The notes beneath the pieces were generated by a model. The model was not told where the DNA came from. It ran no database searches and worked only from the letters and a program-made list of their open reading frames with translations. This document shows, piece after piece, positions 1 through 5,113 of a stretch of 5,113 nt of DNA; positions within the stretch are counted from its first letter, which is position 1, and each line of letters begins with the position of its first letter. The position numbers were made by a program, and so were the translations under genes. The DNA lies in contig JAFVEU010000031.1 of assembly GCA_017475845.1 (NCBI GenBank), positions 1 to 5,113 of the forward strand. Direction: 5' to 3'. This DNA comes from Lachnospiraceae bacterium (lineage in GTDB: Bacteria; Bacillota; Clostridia; Lachnospirales; Lachnospiraceae).

Positions 1-1314
1 ACCGGGGCCTATGGTCTTATCCAGGAATGCGGCCAGAGGCCTGTTGCACTTTAAGAGCCATCTTCTGAAGGTTACGCCGTTGGTCTTATTGTTGAACTTC
101 TCCGGATAGAGCTTATAGAAAACATTCAGCTCCGTGTTCTTAAGGATATCCGTGTGTATGGCAGCCACTCCGTTTACGGAATAGCCGTAGTGGATATCGA
201 TATGGGCCATATGGACTCTTTTTTCGTCATCGATGATCCAAACCCTGCTCTCATCCTTATGCTGCTTCTTTATCCTGTTTGCCAGCTCCTTGATGATTGG
301 CACCAGGACCGGCACCACCTTTTCGAGATACTTAAGAGGCCACTTTTCCAGCGCCTCCGCCAGTATGGTGTGGTTGGTATACGCGCAGGTCTTTGATACC
401 ACCGCAATGGCGTCATCCATTGTGAACTCTTCTTCCTGGGTGAGTATCCTTATGAGCTCGGGGATCACCATTGTGGGATGGGTATCGTTTATCTGTATCG
501 CAACATGCTTATGAAGGTCATGGAGATCAAATCCCTTCTCCTTCATTTCATCTATTATGAACCTGGCGCCGTTTGATACCATGAAATACTGCTGGTAGAT
601 ACGGAGGAGATTCCCCGCCTCGTCGGAATCATCGGGATAGAGGAAGAGGGTCAGGTTCTTAAGCACATCGGTCTTGTCAAAGTCTATGCCGCTCTTTACC
701 AGGGATTCATCCAGAGACTCCACATCAAAGAGATGGAGCTTGCTCAGTCCCTTCCCGTATCCGGCCACATCTATGTCGTACATCCTTGACTTTACGGTCA
801 CGTCCCCGAATTTGATGTCATAGCTCACATCGGTCTTATTGAGCCATGAACGGTCATTTATCCAGCCGTCCTTTTCCGCATACTGCAGATGATCCTTAAA
901 TACCTGCTTAAAAAGGCCGAAGTGGTAATTAAGCCCTATGCCGGATCCGGGAAGCCCCAGGGTCGCGATGGAATCCATGAAGCAGGCCGCAAGCCTGCCA
1001 AGGCCTCCGTTTCCAAGAGAGGGTTCCATCTCCTCCTCTTCAATTTCCGTAAGGGACTTTCCGCTCTCCTTTAAGATCTCCTCCACCTCGTCATAGATCC
1101 CGAGGTTTATCAGGTTGTTGGAGAGCAGTTTTCCGATAAGGAACTCGGCGGAGATATAGTAGACCTTTCTGTCCCCGTCTGTCTCCTTTCTCTCTGACAG
1201 CTGATCCTTTGTCAGCTGCAGCAGTACATGATAGAGCTCGTGGGAAGTGCACTGATGAATGGGTCTTCCGTAAAGTTTTCTTGCCAGTTTGTCAAAATCA
1301 GTTCTGATATCCAT
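1..1314 (-). CDS. glgP: Glycogen/maltodextrin phosphorylase, N-terminal 438 residues (cut by the left window edge)
   Basis: This enzyme cleaves alpha-1,4-glucans with inorganic phosphate, releasing glucose 1-phosphate. It is cytosolic, PLP-dependent and belongs to glycosyltransferase family 35. The 438 codons read open to the left edge, about half of the usual 750-850 residues, so the PLP-lysine half lies outside. Family landmarks are clear: VYYISAEFLIG (51-61), the glycine-rich loop SLGNGGLGRLAACF (99-112), NDTHP (276-280), CAYTNHT (310-316), NGVAAIH (381-387) and KTNGVTFRRW (410-419). By alignment with rabbit muscle phosphorylase from memory, D277, H279 and H315 correspond to active-site Asp339, His341 and His377, so the visible half looks intact. 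The N-terminus is about 30 residues shorter than the animal enzyme and lacks the Ser14 phosphorylation segment, as expected in bacteria. The ATG at 1314 has a good ribosome binding site. The gene follows a LacI-type regulator after 41 bp, probably in one operon. Glycogen and maltodextrin preference cannot be told apart here, so malP is an alternative name. Confidence 0.97.
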   Translation of the reverse strand, partial: MDIRTDFDKLARKLYGRPIHQCTSHELYHVLLQLTKDQLSERKETDGDRKVYYISAEFLIGKLLSNNLINLGIYDEVEEILKESGKSLTEIEEEEMEPSLGNGGLGRLAACFMDSIATLGLPGSGIGLNYHFGLFKQVFKDHLQYAEKDGWINDRSWLNKTDVSYDIKFGDVTVKSRMYDIDVAGYGKGLSKLHLFDVESLDESLVKSGIDFDKTDVLKNLTLFLYPDDSDEAGNLLRIYQQYFMVSNGARFIIDEMKEKGFDLHDLHKHVAIQINDTHPTMVIPELIRILTQEEEFTMDDAIAVVSKTCAYTNHTILAEALEKWPLKYLEKVVPVLVPIIKELANRIKKQHKDESRVWIIDDEKRVHMAHIDIHYGYSVNGVAAIHTDILKNTELNVFYKLYPEKFNNKTNGVTFRRWLLKCNRPLAAFLDKTIGPG

Positions 1315-1317
1315 AAT

Positions 1318-1326
1318 CCACCTTTT
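1318..1326 (-). promoter_or_regulatory. Ribosome binding site of glgP
   Basis: Read on the minus strand this is AAAAGGTGG, followed by ATT and the ATG at 1314. It is a near match to AAAGGAGG, with one mismatch and rather tight spacing, and supports the chosen start. The 41-bp gap around it is AT-rich (a TATATA run at about 1331-1337) but has no convincing -35 partner or terminator hairpin. Translation is therefore probably from a transcript that begins upstream of the regulator gene. Confidence 0.75.
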
Positions 1327-1355
1327 CTGTTTATATATTTGCGATCTCTTTATGA

Positions 1356-2369
1356 TCACAGAATCACATCCTGATAATTCATCCGGACAAGCTCGTGGGG
1401 CATGACCACCTGCCTGCCCTTCTCGCCTTCCATGAGCCTTTTAGCCTCTTTCACAGCCGTATTCGCAATATCGTAAAAATCCTGCCTGACGGTATTCATC
1501 CCCTGTCCCACATATCCCATAAGGGTTATGCCGTCGAAACCGCAGACCGGATGAAAAACATCCAGCTCCTTCAGGGCATACATGGCGCCTATCGCCATCA
1601 TGTCGGAAGCGCAGACTATGATGTCCTTGTCCTTTCCCGTGACCATCGCGATATTTCTGGCCTTTGACTCGGAAAAGTCCCCGTACCTGATGCTTAAGGA
1701 AACTCCCAGCTCTTCCGCGGCCTTTTTCATGCCTCTGGTCCTTTCGGCCGTCACATAACTGCTTCCCTTTCCGGCTATGTAAAGCACCGACTGGGGTCCG
1801 TGTCCCGGCTCCAGCCTGCTTAAGTTTTCGGAAACAGTCTTCACCGCCACCTCGTACTGGGCTTCCGCATTATCTATCCCCACAGAGGTGATGCTGTCCG
1901 TGACAAAGGGCGCATCCACTGCCACAAAATAAAAATCCTCTTCATGGAGAAGATCCCTTATCACCCTGTCCTCCTGGGAGAGACCGAATATGATCACGCT
2001 CTGGACACCCTGGCTCCTTAGATATCTGGTGATGTCGTCGGCAGTCATGCCTTCTATCATACTGAAAAAAACCGTCACCGTATCCATCCCCAGTTCCTTC
2101 GCACAGTCCAGGGCTCCCAGCATGTATTGCATATACACCTGGTCCGCAGCCCTTGTCTGCCTCATGGGATCCATGAGGAGAGCCACCCTTCCTGAATGCT
2201 TGGAAGAAAGGGCGGCGGCAATGGAATTCGGGACATAATTCAATTCCTTTATCGCCTGATTGACTTTAAGCCGGGTGGCCTCGGTCACATTGGGGTAATT
2301 ATTGAGAACCTTGGAAACCGTAGAGATCGCAACCCCTGCATGCTTTGCCACGTCTTTGATAGAAACCAT
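1356..2369 (-). CDS. LacI/GalR-family transcriptional regulator, probable regulator of the adjacent phosphorylase gene
   Basis: This is a 337-residue DNA-binding repressor/activator of standard family length. The N-terminal helix-turn-helix is typical: SIKDVAKHAGVAISTVSKVL (3-22), then VTEATRLKVNQAIKELNY (28-45). The hinge helix PNSIAAALSS (47-56) keeps the leucine (L54) that family members insert at the operator centre, but has Ala where Arg is common. The rest is a periplasmic-binding-protein-like effector domain with family landmarks SVGIDN (162-167), TAERTRGM (207-214), CASDMMAIGA (253-262), GFDG (277-280) and MNTVRQDFYDIA (291-302). The loop before GFDG looks slightly shorter than usual. 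The effector is probably a sugar, but the sequence does not say which one. The ATG at 2369 was chosen because the family's N-terminus starts there and AGGAG precedes it. The gene has its own promoter and is followed 41 bp later by glycogen phosphorylase. An alpha-glucan regulator, MalR-like in role, is therefore likely by context only. Confidence 0.95.
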   Translation of the reverse strand: MVSIKDVAKHAGVAISTVSKVLNNYPNVTEATRLKVNQAIKELNYVPNSIAAALSSKHSGRVALLMDPMRQTRAADQVYMQYMLGALDCAKELGMDTVTVFFSMIEGMTADDITRYLRSQGVQSVIIFGLSQEDRVIRDLLHEEDFYFVAVDAPFVTDSITSVGIDNAEAQYEVAVKTVSENLSRLEPGHGPQSVLYIAGKGSSYVTAERTRGMKKAAEELGVSLSIRYGDFSESKARNIAMVTGKDKDIIVCASDMMAIGAMYALKELDVFHPVCGFDGITLMGYVGQGMNTVRQDFYDIANTAVKEAKRLMEGEKGRQVVMPHELVRMNYQDVIL

Positions 2370-2379
2370 TAAAAGTGAA

Positions 2380-2385
2380 CTCCTG
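2380..2385 (-). promoter_or_regulatory. Ribosome binding site of the LacI-family gene
   Basis: CAGGAG on the minus strand lies 10 nt before the ATG at 2369. It decides the start against an in-frame TTG at 2417, which would add 16 residues that do not belong to the family's N-terminus. Confidence 0.7.
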
Positions 2386-2437
2386 TTCCTGCCACAAGCA
2401 AGCCTGTGCGGTGACAATTACTTTTGCCGCTTTAATC

Positions 2438-2466
2438 ATTTTATCATCCGTTCCATGACAACGCAA
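2438..2466 (-). promoter_or_regulatory. Sigma-70-type promoter for the LacI-family gene and probably glgP
   Basis: On the minus strand, TTGCGT (2461-2466) is followed by a 17-bp spacer and TAAAAT (2438-2443). TG one base before the -10 makes an extended -10 element. The -10 matches TATAAT at five of six positions; the -35 matches TTGACA at three or four. The expected start point falls at about 2428-2432, giving a leader of roughly 60 nt before the ATG at 2369. A weak LacI-type operator-like stretch (2422-2436) lies at this start point. The promoter is a prediction from sequence only. Confidence 0.65.
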
Positions 2467-2517
2467 GAATGATGCCTCCGCCTGTCTCACTGCCGATAAT
2501 CTTACTTCTTGGCTTTG

Positions 2518-5113
2518 TTACTGAGCTTTTACTATGATCTCGGGTGCCATGGCCTTGCCCAGCTTTTCTGCCACAAACCCCTTCAATGCCTCATCCTCTA
2601 TGTCTTTGGACACTTTGATATCCGCCCTGATATGGAAGAGATTGTTCTCTCCGTACTGCAGATATGCCGAAGCCTCCTCTATTCCCGGATAGGACTGTAT
2701 CACCTTTTCAAGCTCAAAGAGATTTATGAAAAATCTGCCGGAAAGGGTTTCTCTCATTATCGTCCTTCCCGCCTGATAGAGGGCTTCTACATGACCCTCC
2801 GGCGTGATCCTGGCTTCGATACCGGTGTCATACATGGTTCCGGGAGAATAAAGACTCTCAATGGTATCTCCGGATCCCCTGACTTCTCTGTTCAGAATGT
2901 ACAGCCTGCCCCAGGCCCCGTAGGGTTTCTTTAGACCGTATTCATCCAGAACATAGGGTTTAACCCTGTCGTCCTCACTGCCTCCCGGTATCACTTCTTC
3001 ACCCAGGAACGCATTAAGTCTCGCTGAAGATATCTCAAAATGTTTGGGATAGAGTCTCACTGAGAGATGGTCCTTAAGCTTTCTTACGGAGGTCTCCTCC
3101 TTCATGGCTTTCAGCACTTCTTCCATCGCACTTAAGAATACCCTCAGCATATCGCTGTCAAAACGGTTCTCCCAGTACCTCAGCTCATAGGTATAGCCGT
3201 TTCCAGCCTGGTATATCATCAGGTGGAAGGGCAGGGAATCCAGCTGTATCTTTATGCCCTCCGCCGGTTCTCCTCCGATCTGCGGTATATCCAGAAGATC
3301 ACCCTGATACTGTATGAACATTTCATCCGCATGCTGGCTGGATGTATGGGTTTCCATGGTGTGAAGGATCTGATCCGCGTTTCTCTTCAAGAACTCCGCC
3401 ACGGTCTCATGGGGGATCATCCTGCATCTCATCACATATGTCACAAAGAAGCTTCCCGCAATCTGTACCCATCTCCCATCGGTCCTGCCGTTATGGATGC
3501 TGGTGATGACCGTATCATTAAGAGAGCTGAAAAGGCTTATTGTATAGCTGAAGGCACTTAGGAACATGGCATTTTCCGAAACGCCGTACATCCTGCAGAC
3601 ACCCTTTACATCATCCCTGTTCAGTCCCGAGAACTTCCCCTTTATGGAAGCGTTGTGGGCTGTTCCCAGATCGTAGCTGTCCATTTTGGCAAGGATGCTT
3701 CTCTTTATCTCACAGCCCTCCAGCTGTTCCTCGAACACCTTAATATCCCTGTCCCTGTAGCCTGCCTTGTCCCACGCCACCTCGTCCAGCAGGTATTCGT
3801 AGAAGGAATAATCGGACTTCTTCACTTCCTCATTCATGTAAAGGCTGTTCAGATCCTTTATGAGAATATTCATCGTCATGCCATCGCCGATTATGTGGGC
3901 GAGGTCAAAAAAGATATACTTATCATCGTTTACTTCATATAAACCGATGTGATACAGGTTTTCCCCCGGTGTATAGTTAAAGGGGATAAGAAGCTTCTTC
4001 CGCTTGTCATCCCACTCTTCCGGTGTAAGAGTGAGCCTCTCAATAGTGATGTCTCTTTTATCATCCCTTGTATTCCAGAGCTTTCCGTCATCCCCGGGTT
4101 CTACCCTGTCTCTTAAGATGGGGTGGATGTCAAAGAGCTTCCTGATGGCATCCTCCATCCTGTCAAAGTCTATCTTTTTATCGATCCTGAAGAAGAAGGG
4201 AAGATTAGCTGTAGTATTTCCCCTCATTACATAGGCAAAAAACATCTGCAGCCTCGTAAGGGGATATCTGTCACGGATGGAATAATCGACCTCCGGCTTT
4301 TCACCAGTATTCTCCCACTTAGCCGCTATTTTTTCCACCGTGGGGTTTTCCATCAGTTCTGTAAGTGTCATGGAAAAACCGCAGGTTTCCTGAAGCCCTG
4401 TGAGAAGTATGATACTTCCGAAGGAATCGAGGCCAACCGTGTAGAGATCACTGTCTGTACCGAAGTTCCTGTGTCCCAAAGACTGGGCACATACTTCATA
4501 GATCTGTCTCTCCTTTTCATTTTGGGGAAGCTTTAAGCTCTTTTCCATTTCCTTTGAAGCTTCCCTCTCCTTTAAGAATGCATCTCTTATGATCTTCTTT
4601 GAAGTGGTCTTCTTAAAGGGCTGGTTCCTGAGTCCCGTGTAGGTGATACGCTTATAAGGAGGAAGCTCCTTATTATGCTTCTTTACTATCTCTTCCACTT
4701 CAAGGCGCACATTGTCTATCCCGTTTTCTTCGGCGTATTTGAAGTTCGTGTAGATCTCGCACTTTATGTTGTCATCTTCTCCGTATACCAGTATATCCGA
4801 TATAAGGGCTTCCGTTTCAAAGCCTTCCTCTATTTCCTCCGGCGCCACATTCTCACCGTTGCTTAAGATTATCAGATTCTTGAGCCTCCCGGTAAGGTAA
4901 AGGAAATTCTCATCATCCAGATATCCGATATCCCCTGTTTTCAGCCATCCGTCCTCCGTGAAGGTTTCTGCCGTGATCTCCGGGTCATTGTAATACCCTT
5001 TCATCACAAAGGGGGATCTGACCTGTATCTCACCGTTTTCAGCAACCCTTACTTCCACCCGTTTTATGACTTTTCCTGCGGAAGAGATCTTGTCCAGCCT
5101 GTCATAAGCCGGC
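2518..5113 (-). CDS. NRPS-like protein: acyl-ligase-type adenylation (C-terminal end), carrier, condensation and degenerate adenylation tail (5' end missing)
   Basis: This assembly-line protein would activate a carboxylic acid as an adenylate, load it on a carrier and transfer it in a condensation reaction. The frame is open to the right edge, giving 864 visible codons. The GTG at 5058 is internal, because in-frame SAGKVIK upstream continues the same domain. Residues below are counted from that GTG. The adenylation end (to about 165) has GEIQVRSP (9-16), LKTGD (39-43), GRLKNLIILSNGENVAPEEIE (57-77) and TTSKKIIRD (151-159) with probable catalytic K155; it reads more like a fatty-acyl ligase than an amino-acid domain. 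The carrier (about 178-250) has GLDSFGSI with phosphopantetheine S212. The condensation domain (about 264-655) has YPLTRLQ (265-271), AHIIGDG (387-393) with catalytic H388, and GSFFVTY (535-541). The tail (about 697-846) resembles an adenylation C-terminal subdomain without its core. There is no thioesterase. The product is unknown; an N-acyl amide or short lipopeptide is a guess. Confidence 0.92.
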   Translation of the reverse strand, partial: PAYDRLDKISSAGKVIKRVEVRVAENGEIQVRSPFVMKGYYNDPEITAETFTEDGWLKTGDIGYLDDENFLYLTGRLKNLIILSNGENVAPEEIEEGFETEALISDILVYGEDDNIKCEIYTNFKYAEENGIDNVRLEVEEIVKKHNKELPPYKRITYTGLRNQPFKKTTSKKIIRDAFLKEREASKEMEKSLKLPQNEKERQIYEVCAQSLGHRNFGTDSDLYTVGLDSFGSIILLTGLQETCGFSMTLTELMENPTVEKIAAKWENTGEKPEVDYSIRDRYPLTRLQMFFAYVMRGNTTANLPFFFRIDKKIDFDRMEDAIRKLFDIHPILRDRVEPGDDGKLWNTRDDKRDITIERLTLTPEEWDDKRKKLLIPFNYTPGENLYHIGLYEVNDDKYIFFDLAHIIGDGMTMNILIKDLNSLYMNEEVKKSDYSFYEYLLDEVAWDKAGYRDRDIKVFEEQLEGCEIKRSILAKMDSYDLGTAHNASIKGKFSGLNRDDVKGVCRMYGVSENAMFLSAFSYTISLFSSLNDTVITSIHNGRTDGRWVQIAGSFFVTYVMRCRMIPHETVAEFLKRNADQILHTMETHTSSQHADEMFIQYQGDLLDIPQIGGEPAEGIKIQLDSLPFHLMIYQAGNGYTYELRYWENRFDSDMLRVFLSAMEEVLKAMKEETSVRKLKDHLSVRLYPKHFEISSARLNAFLGEEVIPGGSEDDRVKPYVLDEYGLKKPYGAWGRLYILNREVRGSGDTIESLYSPGTMYDTGIEARITPEGHVEALYQAGRTIMRETLSGRFFINLFELEKVIQSYPGIEEASAYLQYGENNLFHIRADIKVSKDIEDEALKGFVAEKLGKAMAPEIIVKAQ

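Larger units (their letters stand above)
2370..2517. other. Intergenic region between the NRPS-like gene and the regulator gene
   Basis: The 148 bp hold the promoter and ribosome binding site listed separately. The 50 bp directly after the NRPS-like stop codon (2518-2520) contain no stable hairpin followed by a T run, so no intrinsic terminator could be identified. Read-through from the NRPS-like gene into the regulator is possible. I see no small gene or RNA here. Confidence 0.6.

Noticed and set aside
154..514. Two overlapping plus-strand open frames, one looking hydrophobic
   Set aside because: Both are antisense to the highly conserved NDTHP to NGVAAIH region of glycogen phosphorylase; the hydrophobic look comes from the complement of charged codons.
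1315..1355. Separate glgP promoter with a TATATA -10
   Set aside because: The AT run has no reasonable -35 hexamer at 16-18 bp, so it is more likely part of the ribosome-binding-site leader.
2370..2417. In-frame upstream TTG start giving a 353-residue regulator
   Set aside because: The extra 16 residues do not fit the family's N-terminus, the TTG lies close to the predicted transcription start, and the ATG at 2369 has a good AGGAG at 10 nt and begins exactly at the helix-turn-helix.
2412..2461. Repeated TTGTCA (minus strand) 44 bp apart, flanking the promoter, as a possible regulator site pair
   Set aside because: Only six bases are shared, the flanks differ, and a repeated 6-mer within this distance is expected fairly often by chance.
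2299..2490. Minus-strand 63-codon open frame over the promoter region
   Set aside because: It overlaps the regulator start in another frame, spans the predicted promoter, and has no recognisable domain.
2509..2934. Plus-strand open frame of 141 codons
   Set aside because: It is antisense to the conserved C-terminal part of the NRPS-like gene, its product shows no recognisable domain, and it reads as a shadow of that gene.
4123..4536. Plus-strand open frame of 137 codons
   Set aside because: It is antisense to the carrier and start of the condensation domain, with no family features; a shadow frame.
5056..5058. GTG as the true start of the NRPS-like protein
   Set aside because: The frame continues upstream to the window edge and encodes SAGKVIK, a normal part of the adenylation domain, so the gene is cut by the window rather than starting here.

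Overview
All three genes in this window lie on the minus strand, so the biological order runs from right to left. The window looks like a chromosome fragment of a Firmicute of the Clostridia, most probably a Lachnospiraceae-type gut or rumen bacterium. This assignment is inferred from moderate GC content (a by-eye estimate), frequent ATA/AGG/AGA/CTT codons, AGGAGG-like ribosome binding sites, the short bacterial form of glycogen phosphorylase, and a LacI-family regulator beside it. There is no marker gene that fixes the taxon.

Region 5113-2518: the 3' part of a large gene for an NRPS-like assembly-line protein, cut by the right edge. In protein order, the visible part holds the C-terminal end of an acyl-CoA-ligase-like adenylation domain, an acyl/peptidyl carrier domain with the phosphopantetheine serine, a complete condensation domain with an unusual active-site motif (AHIIGDG), and a C-terminal tail. 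The tail resembles the C-terminal subdomain of a second adenylation domain but has no catalytic core and has lost key residues. No thioesterase or reductase is present. This is the most unusual object in the window.

Region 2517-2370: a 148-bp intergenic stretch with a good sigma-70-type promoter (extended -10) directed at the next gene. I see no obvious terminator for the NRPS-like gene.

Region 2369-1: a LacI/GalR-family regulator (337 aa), followed 41 bp later by the first 438 codons of glycogen/maltodextrin phosphorylase, which is cut by the left edge. The two are probably co-transcribed. The simplest reading is a local regulator controlling alpha-glucan phosphorolysis and probably its own promoter. 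There is no evident functional link between this pair and the NRPS-like gene; they appear to be neighbours only.

No RNA genes, insertion sequences, CRISPR arrays or long repeats were found. Apart from the 148-bp and 41-bp gaps, the window is fully coding.
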